NCBI GenBank assembly: GCA_947499545.1
Contig: CANMOZ010000002.1
Location: forward strand, 124,001-188,000
Length of the DNA stretch: 64,000 bases
Direction: 5' to 3'
DNA from: an uncultured Saccharospirillaceae bacterium
GTDB taxonomy: Bacteria > Pseudomonadota > Gammaproteobacteria > Pseudomonadales > Oceanobacteraceae
The notes under the pieces are model-generated. The model had not been told where the DNA came from, searched no databases, and worked only from the letters and a program-made list of their open reading frames with translations. The position numbers and the translations under genes were made by a program. Shown here in pieces: positions 36,891 through 46,590 of this stretch; within the stretch, counting starts at the first letter, position 1, and each line of letters begins with the position of its first letter.

Positions 36891-36927
36891 CGCCCAATAA
36901 ACACATCAAACAAGTAGTGATTGGGCG
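36891..36927 (-). terminator. Inverted repeat downstream of cbrB
   Basis: CGCCCAAT (36891-36898) and ATTGGGCG (36920-36927) are perfect 8-bp arms with a 21-base loop. On the minus strand a T-rich TTCTTTATC stretch follows. It lies 38 bp beyond the cbrB stop and probably separates cbrB from the downstream RNA gene. The rest of the gap (36557-36890) has a palindrome ATGCAATTGCAT (36767-36778) and no gene. Confidence 0.5.
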
Positions 36928-36964
36928 GATGTTAGGCAGCAAATAGAAGTGATTAGGCCAATGC

Positions 36965-38335
36965 CTAATAGAACTCTTTTTGTTTTTTTCTAGGGATGCC
37001 TAATCGCTGTCTTCTCTCCCAGAGGCTTTTGCGGGATATCCCCAATCGCTTAGCGATTTCGGTTTCGGTTAACTCCGCTTCATGCGATTGAACAAATTGC
37101 ATAAAGTAATCATCTAATGAGCCGCAATTGGAGTTTGCTTCTTCAGGTGGGTTAGATGATTCGTTGCTAATGAGAGTGTAAAAATCTTCTGAGACGTCAA
37201 GCCCTAAATCCTCATAAGTGATTTCGCTGCCATCATTAAGAATAAGGGCCCGCTCAATCGCATTCTCAAGTTCACGCACATTTCCAGGCCATGGATAGAG
37301 CCTCATCGCCGCTAGGCAGAGTTTCGAAAACTGTAATTGGGGGCATTTTAGCCGCGCACTGATTTTTTCAGCAAAGTAATTTGCTAAAGCAATGATGTCG
37401 TTGCCACGTTCTCGTAATGGTGGAAGTGTCAATTGAACGACATGCAAGCGGTAGTATAAATCCTCTCTGAATAGCCCTTCCTTTACGAGCGCTTTTAGAT
37501 CGCGATGAGTGGCGGTCAGTAATCGAACATCGACTTTACGCGTATGAACAGAGCCGATACGTCGGATTTCTCCTTCTTGTAAAACACGCAATAAACGAGC
37601 TTGCGCTTCAAGAGGAAGCTCGCCAATTTCATCTAAGAATAGGGTGCTGTTGTTTGCGGCTTCCACCAATCCTTGCCGGGTAGAGGAAGCGCCTGTAAAG
37701 GCACCCTTTTCGTGTCCGAATAACTCCGATTCAATCAAACTTTCGGGAATTGCTGCGCAGTTAACGGAAATCATGGCTTGTGTTTGCCTTGAACTGCCGT
37801 TGTGTATGGCCTGAGCAACCAGCTCTTTACCCGTTCCTGATTCTCCATGAATCATAACGGTTGCTTCTGTAGGAGCCACTTTATGAATTTTTGCTTCCAA
37901 AGATCGAATGGCAGGGCAATCCCCAATCATATGAGAACCTTTAGCAATGCTACTGCTGTTTAACAAAAGATTTTCTTTAGGTGCATCGTCAGTGCTGCGT
38001 TTAAGGCTGCGTTTAACCATGTTAAGCATTTCGTCATGGTTAAAGGGCTTTGCAATGTAATCCATAGCACCAAGCTTCATTGCTTCAACGGCTGATCTTA
38101 AGCTGGCATAACTGGTCATGATTAAGACGGGGGTGCTGGTCTTTTGAATAAGCTCTGTACCTTCACCACCAGGAAGGCGGACATCACTGATGATCAACGA
38201 AAGATGCTCTAAATTGTGCGCGAATGCCTCAGGAAGTGTCGCTGCTTCGACCACAGGGTACCCGTGACGTTCGAGTAGTTTTTTTAATGCTTGGCGAATC
38301 GCTCGCTCATCTTCAACCAATAATATTGGGCTCAT
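36965..38335 (-). CDS. cbrB: Sigma-54-dependent response regulator CbrB
   Basis: NtrC-family activator, 456 residues. The receiver (1-120) has phospho-acceptor Asp51. The central AAA+ domain has Walker A GESGTGKE, the sigma-54-contacting GAFTGA loop (GHEKGAFTGASSTRQG), Walker B TLFLDEIGEL and the arginine-finger region (YRLHVVQLTLPPLRERG). The C-terminal Fis-type helix-turn-helix is TETEIAKRLGISRKSLWERRQRLG. Its ATG overlaps the cbrA stop by 4 bp. With CbrA it is expected to drive crcZ and genes for use of less-preferred carbon and nitrogen sources. Confidence 0.92.
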   Translation of the reverse strand: MSPILLVEDERAIRQALKKLLERHGYPVVEAATLPEAFAHNLEHLSLIISDVRLPGGEGTELIQKTSTPVLIMTSYASLRSAVEAMKLGAMDYIAKPFNHDEMLNMVKRSLKRSTDDAPKENLLLNSSSIAKGSHMIGDCPAIRSLEAKIHKVAPTEATVMIHGESGTGKELVAQAIHNGSSRQTQAMISVNCAAIPESLIESELFGHEKGAFTGASSTRQGLVEAANNSTLFLDEIGELPLEAQARLLRVLQEGEIRRIGSVHTRKVDVRLLTATHRDLKALVKEGLFREDLYYRLHVVQLTLPPLRERGNDIIALANYFAEKISARLKCPQLQFSKLCLAAMRLYPWPGNVRELENAIERALILNDGSEITYEDLGLDVSEDFYTLISNESSNPPEEANSNCGSLDDYFMQFVQSHEAELTETEIAKRLGISRKSLWERRQRLGIPRKKQKEFY

Positions 38336-41316
38336 GAATCACCTGTAACCATAGAGTGAGAAGCAAAAGTCATAGGCTTTGAATGAGGGGCTATGGCTTC
38401 GTCGTATCGTATAGAATCAGGAAAGGTTAAGGTGACGCAGGTGCCTTTTCCTGATAGTGGGCAGGGGCTTTCAAATTGAATCTGACCTTTGTGCTCGCGC
38501 ATAATGCTATAGGCAAGTGGAAGCCCTAATCCAGTGCCTTGTCCAACCTCTTTGGTCGTAAAAAAAGGCTCAAATAATCGTTTTAAGTGTTGCTCGGGGA
38601 TTCCACAACCTTCATCAATAATTTGGATGGCAATTTGATCACCAGTTGAATGGGTACGTTTTATCTGAATGCACTGACTGGGTTCAGAAGCATCACAGGC
38701 ATTGCTCAATAAATTCAAAAAAACCTGCTCAAGTTGATGCGCATGCCCGTATATGATGCTGTCCTCTGGTACCTTGTTTTCGATACAGAGTTGTCGAGAG
38801 CGGTTGTTCAGATGGATCAATTTTAATGCATTATTAATGCATTTTTGTAAGTCTATAGGCTGCATGTTGTGTGGCATTACTTGGTTTGGCCCCCCGTGAG
38901 CAAAACGCACAAGAGACTGTACAATGACAGACATGCGTTGAGTTAACTCTAGAATATCCTGGCCGGTTTGTTTGATTTCGTCCGGGGATTCGTAAGCGAG
39001 GTTCTGAGCCATACACGCAATGCCTGTAATAGGGTTCCCAATTTCATGGGCCACGCCTGCTGCCAAACGACCTAAAGACATGAGTCGTTCTTTATGTTGC
39101 AGCGTTTCCTCCAAATGCTTTCGTAAGCTGACATCTTCAATCAAAAATACTGTGAGCGTTTCATTCAGAGCGGGCAAGGCTTTCTTTTCTATGTCCAACC
39201 AAAGGCGGCTTTCTGAATCAGAATGAAAACATTCTAGAGGCTCGTTTAGCCATTGTGATTTAGAGCAGTCAACGAAACGTTGAAGCAGCTTGGTCATGGG
39301 TTGATGCAGCGTGTCCAGTGCCCGACCTTCTGCGGTTGCTCGGTCGATTTTGCAAATCCGCTCTAACTCAACATTCCACAACAATATATGATGCGTTCCA
39401 CTTAGTAGGCAAACACCGACCGGGAGGTCTTCTAGAATTTTTCGATGGAATCGACGAGCCATGTCCAGCTCTTTTGCTAGCCCTGTTAATTGAGTTTGAT
39501 AGCGCTCGAACTCTTCTTCAATGTGAACCAACTCAGATGCTGGAGAGTGTGGCATTTGCCATGGGAAGTGCTCCGTTGTAATAAGGTGCGCAAGGCTTGG
39601 GCCTACAATTCCAGATAAATTGGCTTCGACTTGACGCCTTAACCGACGAAAATCATGGGCTTTTAAAGGGGCTTGCAATTCTAAATCGTGCATGGCTTGT
39701 TGAATTTCTCGCTGGGCAATATCAGGCCCTACGGCTTGAGAAAGGCGAGATACCATGTCACTGATTGACCCCACTGAAAGCGTGTTCTTTGAGGTTGCCG
39801 GATCAAATTGGCTAAAACACACCGCCGCCGCTTCTTGTTCTGAATGACTGCTTTGCGTAATTAACGAACCTAATATGAGGCCTGTAATATTGAAACTTAA
39901 AGTTGTCAGAGCAACGTTTTGCCAATTGCCTTCATGGGCTTGAAACCAATAAAGTTCTTCAACAGGGAGGTCTTGCCAGCTAGGTAGAAAAATACCGATA
40001 TACCAGCCTATGAGCCCTAAGCTCATCCCAATAATAAAGCCTTGTCGATTGGCTCCCGGCCAAAATAAAAGGCCAAGCAAACCGGGTATGCATTGGCCAG
40101 CAGCCAAGTAAGCGGTTAGACCAAGCTCTCGATAATCCAGAGCATCCCCTAATATTTCGTAACACAGCCAGGTGCCCATCAAAACCGTAACGATGGTCCC
40201 ACGTCGAAGCAGTAATAAATTGTCATATAGCAATTTTTTAGGTTGGCGGTAGGTAATGGGAAGGAGCCCGTGTTTAATGATCATATCTGAAAGAGCCAGT
40301 GCACAAACAACGAGTACACCGGTGGATGCAGCCAGGCCACCAAAGTAAGCCAACATGGACATGTAAGGTTGCCCCCAATGAGCACCCAAGAGCAATACAC
40401 TCAGCTCAGCAGGTCCTTCCATCCCCAGTGCTTTCACACCCCAGTAAATGGGTGGAACAGAGACCGCAAATAACATTAATAAAATGGGCACTGCCCACCC
40501 GGCGGTTTTAATGTGCCCAGGTTCTTGGCTCTCAGCAAAGGTCATGTGAAACATGTGAGGCATGGTTAAGGTTGCCCCAAAAAAGAGAATGATTTGCATC
40601 CTCCAACCGGAATAATTGTGGTTAGATTGATGATAATTTTTGGCATCAGGGTGCTGAGCTAACCACGCATCCAGAGATTCTGGGCCGTCAAACACAAAGT
40701 AAAGTGCAGTACTCATCAGCACGAGTAAAATAATCAGTTTGATGAGCGTTTCAATCGCCAGAGCGAACAGAAGCCCAGCGTGTTGCTCCTTGTTCGACAA
40801 ATAACGAGCACCAAACAAAGAAGCAAATAACGCCATCAGTAGTGAGTAACTCAAGGCAACCTGTGTTTTTTTTATGTCAGGTACAAGCCAATGGGTTGCA
40901 TCAACAATACTCTGTATTTGTAATACCATCAATGACAAGCATGCGATCAGCATGACGATGGTCGTCAATGTACCGACGGTACGGCTGCGATATCGGAACG
41001 CAAACAAATCAGCTAAAGAACTCAATTGCTGACTTTTACAGACTCGAAAAACGGGTTTCAGTACGAGGGGAGCTAATAAAAAGGCCAGTGCAGCACCCAG
41101 GTAATAGGCCAGATGATCTGGCCCAAAATGGTCAGCCATACCGAATGTGCCGTAATAAGACCAAGCGCCGGCATACACGCCTAGTGCTAAGACATGGCCA
41201 CCCGGGCTGAGAGCCAGTCGTTTAATGCTGGGAATACGCTCAGCAGCAGCGGCACTGCTGAACAAAATAAACCAATAAACGCAAAACAGCAGTACTAATC
41301 CGCTAATGGTCACCAT
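38332..41316 (-). CDS. cbrA: SLC5-transporter/histidine-kinase hybrid sensor CbrA
   Basis: A 994-residue inner-membrane sensor. The N-terminal half (about 1-500) is a sodium/solute symporter-like (SLC5) domain with about 12-13 membrane helices. It is followed by an STAC-like linker, a PAS-type segment (DLPVGVCLLSGTHHILLWN) and a histidine kinase core: H box GRLAAGVAHEIGNPITGIA, N box LLNLLSNACDAS, G1 IIDEGCGIP and G2 GTGLGLPLAYSI. In Pseudomonas CbrA transports histidine and signals to CbrB. I choose ATG 41316, in frame with GCGGAG upstream and overlapping cbrX by 14 bp; a longer frame from 41400 would run through cbrX. Confidence 0.93.
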   Translation of the reverse strand: MVTISGLVLLFCVYWFILFSSAAAAERIPSIKRLALSPGGHVLALGVYAGAWSYYGTFGMADHFGPDHLAYYLGAALAFLLAPLVLKPVFRVCKSQQLSSLADLFAFRYRSRTVGTLTTIVMLIACLSLMVLQIQSIVDATHWLVPDIKKTQVALSYSLLMALFASLFGARYLSNKEQHAGLLFALAIETLIKLIILLVLMSTALYFVFDGPESLDAWLAQHPDAKNYHQSNHNYSGWRMQIILFFGATLTMPHMFHMTFAESQEPGHIKTAGWAVPILLMLFAVSVPPIYWGVKALGMEGPAELSVLLLGAHWGQPYMSMLAYFGGLAASTGVLVVCALALSDMIIKHGLLPITYRQPKKLLYDNLLLLRRGTIVTVLMGTWLCYEILGDALDYRELGLTAYLAAGQCIPGLLGLLFWPGANRQGFIIGMSLGLIGWYIGIFLPSWQDLPVEELYWFQAHEGNWQNVALTTLSFNITGLILGSLITQSSHSEQEAAAVCFSQFDPATSKNTLSVGSISDMVSRLSQAVGPDIAQREIQQAMHDLELQAPLKAHDFRRLRRQVEANLSGIVGPSLAHLITTEHFPWQMPHSPASELVHIEEEFERYQTQLTGLAKELDMARRFHRKILEDLPVGVCLLSGTHHILLWNVELERICKIDRATAEGRALDTLHQPMTKLLQRFVDCSKSQWLNEPLECFHSDSESRLWLDIEKKALPALNETLTVFLIEDVSLRKHLEETLQHKERLMSLGRLAAGVAHEIGNPITGIACMAQNLAYESPDEIKQTGQDILELTQRMSVIVQSLVRFAHGGPNQVMPHNMQPIDLQKCINNALKLIHLNNRSRQLCIENKVPEDSIIYGHAHQLEQVFLNLLSNACDASEPSQCIQIKRTHSTGDQIAIQIIDEGCGIPEQHLKRLFEPFFTTKEVGQGTGLGLPLAYSIMREHKGQIQFESPCPLSGKGTCVTLTFPDSIRYDEAIAPHSKPMTFASHSMVTGDS

Positions 41317-41485
41317 ACTGCGACTCCGCTTTTTCGTGCACAAAATAAGCAACGATGGCAAAGCCAATCCAGGTGATATAAGGCCGATACCAACTGGCAT
41401 CGGGGTCGAGGATCCACTCGAATAGCAGTGGGGAGACGATGTATAGGCAAAAAAGCGCCATTATGAAGAGACGATAGGTGTACAT
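41303..41485 (-). CDS. cbrX: Small membrane protein upstream of CbrA, CbrX-like
   Basis: A 60-residue protein with two hydrophobic segments (LFIMALFCLYIVSPLLFEWI and PYITWIGFAIVAYFVHEKA) separated by an acidic loop. This layout is typical of small DUF-type subunits preceding SLC5-family transporters. A small open frame, cbrX, precedes cbrA in Pseudomonas and is co-expressed with it. The stop overlaps the cbrA start by 14 bp, implying translational coupling. It may stabilise or tune the CbrA transporter domain; this is inference. Confidence 0.75.
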   Translation of the reverse strand: MYTYRLFIMALFCLYIVSPLLFEWILDPDASWYRPYITWIGFAIVAYFVHEKAESQYGDH

Positions 41486-41689
41486 ACTGCCCCAATATCA
41501 AAAAAGTCGCCTTGTAAGAACACCCTAATGAATGATGTAGGGTGATCTCAATGGAGTTGTCTTTTGACATGGTGTTGTCGACAACTGCTGACGTAGCATG
41601 TTACTCAGGGCTCATCAGTGTTGCAAATTGTGCCGCGGTATTTTTAATAATGCGACCTGCTGTTTTGAGGTAGGATTCAGGTCATTTAT

Positions 41690-42604
41690 TTAAACGAAGT
41701 TTCCTACATACCGATCTTGGGGCAACTTATTTGGCGACCAGAGTGTGGTCGCAATGGAAAGTAATTCGGCGGGTTGTAGACCTTCGTTAATAGACAGCTC
41801 AGGTAAAGTTATGCCAAGTAAATGGAAGACGTGTTTTAAATTCTCAATGGGGGTCTGATTGTTCACAGCAACAGCATGATTTTGTTTGCTCAGCTTTTGG
41901 TTTTGATCATTACAGACCAGAGGAAGGTGCAGATAATGTGGCATGTGGAATCCCAAACATTGCTGAAGCCAAAGCTGTCGAGGCGTTGAATCAATAATGT
42001 CGACGCCTCGAACAACATGGGTAATGCCTTGAGCGGCATCGTCAACCACGACCGCTAACTGATAAGCAAAGATGCCGTCTTTTCGTTGTAAAACGAAGGG
42101 GCCTACGACTTCATCCAGCGGTTGAGCATAATGCCCTTGCAGGCGGTCATCAAACGCGATGGTTGTGTGGGCGGGTATCCGCATACGTTTGGCAGTGGGC
42201 TGATTAGGCATCAACGAAGCAGTACAGTGAGCAGGATGAATTTGCTGATGGTGTTTAAGGGATTTACGGCTACAGCAGCAGTCAAAGACCCAATTCGCTT
42301 CTATTAATTGTGTCAAAGCTGATTGATAAATGTCGGCTCGTTGGCTCTGGTAAAGAATGGGTTCATCGCTTTCTAAGCCATGCACACTCAATGTTTCAAG
42401 AATTTGCTCGGTTGCTTGTGGGACTTCTCTGGGCTGATCTAGGTCTTCAATTCGAACCAACCATTGCCCTTGATGTTGGCGCGTATCCAAATAGCTCGCT
42501 ACAGCCGTGGCTAAAGATCCTAAATGCAGAGGGCCGGTGGGGGAAGGGGCAAAGCGACCCCGATAGAGAGGTCGCGATTCACGGGCATCACCCAGAGTTT
42601 CCAT
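41690..42604 (-). CDS. gluQ: Glutamyl-Q tRNA(Asp) synthetase
   Basis: GluRS-like enzyme lacking an anticodon-binding domain. It attaches glutamate to queuosine in the tRNA-Asp anticodon. At 304 residues it has normal length. It has the RFAPSPTGPLHLGSL signature (HIGH-type), a zinc-binding cluster FDCCCSRKSLKHHQQIHPAHC, VVRGVDIIDSTPRQLWLQQCLG and KLSKQN in place of KMSKS. It is encoded directly after dksA, as in E. coli and Pseudomonas where readthrough from dksA drives it. Confidence 0.95.
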   Translation of the reverse strand: METLGDARESRPLYRGRFAPSPTGPLHLGSLATAVASYLDTRQHQGQWLVRIEDLDQPREVPQATEQILETLSVHGLESDEPILYQSQRADIYQSALTQLIEANWVFDCCCSRKSLKHHQQIHPAHCTASLMPNQPTAKRMRIPAHTTIAFDDRLQGHYAQPLDEVVGPFVLQRKDGIFAYQLAVVVDDAAQGITHVVRGVDIIDSTPRQLWLQQCLGFHMPHYLHLPLVCNDQNQKLSKQNHAVAVNNQTPIENLKHVFHLLGITLPELSINEGLQPAELLSIATTLWSPNKLPQDRYVGNFV

Positions 42605-42678
42605 TTGATCAATCTCTTAACTGGGCAAGCAGAGTGCAATGACAAGGTGAAGACCCTGTGAAATGTGTTCGTCGAGTA

Positions 42679-43116
42679 TTATGCGTGGCCTACTGTGCGC
42701 TCTTTATGCTCAGCCAGGGTTTTGCAGTCAATGCAAAGGTCGGCTGTTGGGCGTGCTTCTAAACGACGAATACCAATTTCAACGCCGCATTGGTCACAGA
42801 AACCATAATCACCAGAGTCAATTTTCTCAATGGTCTTTTCAATTTTCTTAATAAGCTTACGCTCACGGTCACGGGTCCGTAGCTCAAGACTAAATTCTTC
42901 TTCCTGACTGGCACGATCATTAGGATCCGCGTAATTCACTTGCTCAGTACGCATATGCTCTTTGGTGCGATCGACTTCCTCCATCAGCTCTTGTTTCCAA
43001 TTCAACAAGATGGTGCGGAAGTGCTCCAATTGAGCATCGTTCATGTACTCTTCCCCCTCTTTAGCCTCATAGGGGGTGAAGCTCGTCAGGGCAAAGCCTT
43101 TGTTTTCAGTTGGCAT
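42679..43116 (-). CDS. dksA: RNA polymerase-binding transcription factor DksA
   Basis: Cofactor of ppGpp in the stringent response, acting in the RNA polymerase secondary channel. A coiled-coil has the acidic tip YADPNDRASQEEEF. The four-cysteine zinc finger is CDQCGVEIGIRRLEARPTAD followed by CIDC. I choose ATG 43116 (145 residues), with GAGG eight bases upstream; the in-frame GTG at 43131 would overlap that site. Family members are 145-151 residues. Confidence 0.96.
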   Translation of the reverse strand: MPTENKGFALTSFTPYEAKEGEEYMNDAQLEHFRTILLNWKQELMEEVDRTKEHMRTEQVNYADPNDRASQEEEFSLELRTRDRERKLIKKIEKTIEKIDSGDYGFCDQCGVEIGIRRLEARPTADLCIDCKTLAEHKERTVGHA

Positions 43117-43669
43117 AGGGTGCTGCCTCACTCGCTGTTATAAGTCCTCAACGGACGGAATCAACTAGGTTCTAGCGACCCAAGTTAGGTGCTCTCTCAG
43201 TTGAGGGGGGAGAAAACTAGCAGATAACTCCCCAGCATTCCATACCTTCCTACAGCTTTTCATACCTTTACCAGGAAAATAGTGCCTTTAGATGGAAGGT
43301 TGTATATTCCCCGGCTGATGGATACTTGAATGGCAAAAAAGTTCCATTCCTGATTGAGCGCTTGGCTCTGACAGGGTATTGCCGAGTAAACCACTAGAGT
43401 TTAGACGAGATTTATCGGTTTGCGTTACATTTGCAAGCATTCATGCGACTGAGGTGATGAGGCCATTAACTCTGTTGGATTTCTTTGCTAATGAGTCTTG
43501 GGTCGCTATTAAAAGTAGACAGATTTTGTTATAAATCCGCTCACCAAGGCTGTAACTCTGAGCCGTATTTTTCCTTTAAATGTCACTTGTTGAATCCACA
43601 ACATTGAACATTATGATGCACTTTGCATTTTTGGGGCGTCGTTTGAAGTCAGTAGTAAGTAAAAAATTG
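43117..43669. other. Intergenic region upstream of dksA
   Basis: About 550 bp between divergent genes. It should carry the dksA promoter and, at its right end, the promoter of the DUF4124-type gene. A frame is open from 43580 into the DUF4124 gene but its first 30 codons look non-coding (see that entry). I see no tRNA, repeat or convincing RNA structure. Confidence 0.5.
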
Positions 43670-44290
43670 ATGTCAGTAAGGGATATAAAATGCCAGATAT
43701 TGACGCTAGTGGGAGTAGGGTTAGGCATGCTAGTCAGTGGACTATCGACCCCGCTTATGGCTGCTGTGTACAAGTGCACAGATCAAGATGGCCAAATACG
43801 TTATCAAGATTACCCCTGTGCTGATGAAACACAGAAGTCCGAGAAAATGGTGATGGGAAACCCTGAATTTCGGAGGGAACATGAAGTCCAGGGATTACTC
43901 ATTTTGTTGCGGAAACGCTTAGAAGGCGAGTGGGTTGCGACTGAGAGCCTCTATAGCCTAGATGCTGTTGCAAGGCAGTATTCGAACCCGGAATGTTCTC
44001 AAGCCATCGCGACCTACCCGTTCGATACCCTTAAACGGATGGAGGAGGTTCAGTACCGTGAAAAACTTCAAGTGCATAAGGTGCGCATGAGCACGGTTGA
44101 GTTTGTGAAAAATACAAGCGCAGAGGTCCGAGCTGAAACCTACTTAACGCTGGTGGTTGGGCCAGACCAACGAACAGAAGAGTACTACTTGGATGTGAAA
44201 GTACGTTTTGGCTCACAGGCTCCTAGGATTCACAGTCAAAAGATGTGTAGCCTAAGTGGAAAGCGGCAAGGCTTAGCAGCCATTAATTGA
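43670..44290 (+). CDS. DUF4124-type exported protein
   Basis: A probable periplasmic protein of 206 residues. A signal peptide (about 10-32, ending LMAA) is followed by the short DUF4124 module AVYKCTDQDGQIRYQDYPC, found at the mature N-terminus of many proteobacterial exported proteins. The remainder (about 65-206) is unassigned. It has two further Cys that could pair (ECSQ and KMCSL). I choose ATG 43670 so that the signal peptide is near the N-terminus; the frame is open from 43580, where translation would add 30 residues of no obvious role. Confidence 0.65.
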   Translation: MSVRDIKCQILTLVGVGLGMLVSGLSTPLMAAVYKCTDQDGQIRYQDYPCADETQKSEKMVMGNPEFRREHEVQGLLILLRKRLEGEWVATESLYSLDAVARQYSNPECSQAIATYPFDTLKRMEEVQYREKLQVHKVRMSTVEFVKNTSAEVRAETYLTLVVGPDQRTEEYYLDVKVRFGSQAPRIHSQKMCSLSGKRQGLAAIN

Positions 44291-44357
44291 TTTCATCTGG
44301 AGTAAGAGGAACCCTGTCACGAAACAGGTGCTCCTCTGACGAGTAGTACGGATGTAT

Positions 44358-45248
44358 TTATTGTTGGCGACGAACTTGACCTAAATTGGCGGCTTGCTGT
44401 TCTAGCTGGACATCAAACCCAGGCTCTTTAGGTTCGCCAAAGATTTCATTCAATACACCAGCCAAACGAACCCCAGCCTTTCTCAGCTGCGTTTTAACCA
44501 CTGGGAAGTACTTCAATGCGTATTTGTCATCAAGATCTGACTCTGGCTTGCTGCGAATAATCTTTTTACGCAAGTCTAAAGATTCTTCTACCCATTCAAT
44601 AGGCGCTTTTTTCTGATACCGGCGGATAATACTTTCATTTTTGGTATCCACAAAGTCAGCGAGTTCGGTAAAAGACAGGCGCTGGTGATCCACAAGTCCT
44701 TCATCCCAAACATGACTTAGGCTTGACTCTTTACCCATCCAAGAAACCTCTAACAACTGCCGCTCACCTTCATTGTCAACTAAAGGTTGAACGGGCTGAT
44801 GCAAGTCGCCAATGACGTGTGTTAAGAACTTTAGCGCAAAAGCTTTTTTACTCGGGTTGGTTTTTGGGGATTTCAACACGCGTACAAAGGTCTCTAGAGC
44901 AACAAATGCATCTCCTTTGCGGCCAGCAAGGCTTTTTCGATAAGGCTCGCCTTCAGGAACGGCAACGCTGTGCCAGTGTGTCGATGCATTTTTCCAAAAA
45001 CGACTGTCATCCGTTGCGCCCTTTTCGGCTGCCCAGGTTGCAATTTCACTGAGTTTTTGGCCTTTAAGCAGCTCTTGGATTTTGGCTTGAGCTTCAGGGG
45101 TGAGGTGGTTTTCCGCAATGCGCGCAACGACTCGGTGGCCAGTTGGGCCAAAGGCAAAAACCTGGGTGGTGGCCATCATAAACAACACACCGGTCGCCAG
45201 AAGGCTAGGGTAGCGCCACCGAAATAGTGCAAAGCAATTCATAAGCAA
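44358..45248 (-). CDS. S1/P1 nuclease-like protein with substituted zinc ligands
   Basis: Secreted homologue of S1/P1 zinc nucleases, 296 residues. The signal peptide (about 1-32, ending VFA) leaves FGPTGHRVVARIAENHL as mature N-terminus, where active enzymes start with Trp. Other landmarks are STHWHSV (H93), HVIGDLHQP (H144, D148) and HVWDEGL (D182). Compared with the P1 scheme, several ligands look replaced: Trp1 by F33, the WAD Asp by A74, the HQPLH last His by Q154, and the His four before D182 by S178. The fold seems kept, but the three-zinc site is probably incomplete. It may be a binding protein or a divergent hydrolase. Confidence 0.8.
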   Translation of the reverse strand: MLMNCFALFRWRYPSLLATGVLFMMATTQVFAFGPTGHRVVARIAENHLTPEAQAKIQELLKGQKLSEIATWAAEKGATDDSRFWKNASTHWHSVAVPEGEPYRKSLAGRKGDAFVALETFVRVLKSPKTNPSKKAFALKFLTHVIGDLHQPVQPLVDNEGERQLLEVSWMGKESSLSHVWDEGLVDHQRLSFTELADFVDTKNESIIRRYQKKAPIEWVEESLDLRKKIIRSKPESDLDDKYALKYFPVVKTQLRKAGVRLAGVLNEIFGEPKEPGFDVQLEQQAANLGQVRRQQ

Positions 45249-45364
45249 CCTTCCTTGGTTGTTAGGGGTCCGCGGCTTAAAAGTGTAGCTGTTATTCTCG
45301 AAGTTGCTTAAGGCGCAATCGGTTAGCTACAACGATAAAACCCATTAACAAGTGTCTTTTTACA

Positions 45365-46447
45365 TCAACGCCTTTCTAGAAGCACAGCGCATTCCAAATG
45401 CTCGGTGTATGGAAATTGATCAAACACGGCGAATTGAGTAACGCGATGGCTGTTGTTCAAAAGGCTTAGGTTATTCGCCAGCGTGTTGGGGTTGCATGAG
45501 ATGTAAAGGATACGCTCATAGGATTGAATCATCCTGCAAGACGCCTCGTCTAAGCCCGCTCTTGGCGGGTCGACGAGTACCGTGGAGAAATCATATGATT
45601 CAACTAAAGCTTCAGGCAGTCGCCTAAAAGGCCTGACTTTCTGAATCGCTTGAGTGACCTCTTCGGCGGACATGCGAACGAAAGTAAGGTTTTCAATATA
45701 GTTCGCATTTTTATTGAATTGAGCTGCATGAATGGACGTTTTGGATAATTCAGTTGCTAACACTTGTCGAAAATTCGCCGCCAAGGCAATCGAAAAGTTG
45801 CCGTTGCCACAGTACATTTCCAACAAGTCTCGATTGGGGTCACATCCATGAGTCTTAGCCCAATTCAGCATTTGCTGGTTAATGACTCCGTTAGGTTGAG
45901 TAAAGCTGCCTTCAAATTGTTGGTACTGGTAGCTTTTGTCATCCAAAGACAACCGCTCAATCACATAGTCTTCGCTGAGTACCACTTTTTGTTTGCGCGA
46001 GCGGCCGATGATTTTGGCGTTCAGTTGGGCTTGCAGTGGCCTAGCCAAAGCTTCCCATTCGGCATCCAGCGCTTTGTGGTAGATCAAGCAAATCAGTAAC
46101 TCACCGCTTAAGGTGCTTAAAAACTCCACCTGATAGAGTTTGCGTTTCAAGTGAGGGTTGGCGTGCACGGCTTCCAATAAGGCAGGCATTGCCTCCTGAA
46201 TCGGCTCAGCGGCTATTGGGAACTCTGTTATCTCAACAGGGCGCTTGGTTTCTGGATCAAACATCGCGTAAAAGCAGCGGTCGCCCTCATGCCAGACACG
46301 GAATTCTGCTCTTAAGCGAAAGCCTGAGGTTGGGCTTTGGTGCACTTTAGGCGCGGGTACATCATAGGGAGCTAATAATGCCTGTACACGCTCGACTTTC
46401 GCTTGAAGTAAGGACTCATACTGATCGGGTTGGAATGACAACATCAA
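45365..46447 (-). CDS. trmA: tRNA (uracil-54-C5)-methyltransferase TrmA
   Basis: S-adenosylmethionine-dependent enzyme forming ribothymidine at tRNA position 54. At 360 residues it is close to E. coli TrmA (366). Motifs are LEMYCGNGNFSIALA (AdoMet binding), VLATELSKTSIHAA, LVDPPRAGLDEASC, and ILYISCNPNTLANN with the catalytic Cys. There is no N-terminal TRAM domain or iron-sulfur cysteines, which excludes RlmD/RlmC. It is monocistronic by context. Confidence 0.95.
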   Translation of the reverse strand: MMLSFQPDQYESLLQAKVERVQALLAPYDVPAPKVHQSPTSGFRLRAEFRVWHEGDRCFYAMFDPETKRPVEITEFPIAAEPIQEAMPALLEAVHANPHLKRKLYQVEFLSTLSGELLICLIYHKALDAEWEALARPLQAQLNAKIIGRSRKQKVVLSEDYVIERLSLDDKSYQYQQFEGSFTQPNGVINQQMLNWAKTHGCDPNRDLLEMYCGNGNFSIALAANFRQVLATELSKTSIHAAQFNKNANYIENLTFVRMSAEEVTQAIQKVRPFRRLPEALVESYDFSTVLVDPPRAGLDEASCRMIQSYERILYISCNPNTLANNLSLLNNSHRVTQFAVFDQFPYTEHLECAVLLERR

Positions 46448-46590
46448 AGGGCATCAACTGAGAAAGAAAAGAAGCAGGATTTTACCAGTGAATACGGTTG
46501 ACGGCAGCACCTTTTTTACACAGAAGTCGAGGTAATAAGGGAGCTGAGGTTGATGCTTAATAGCCAGTCAAAGAGAGGTGGAGGTGACTA

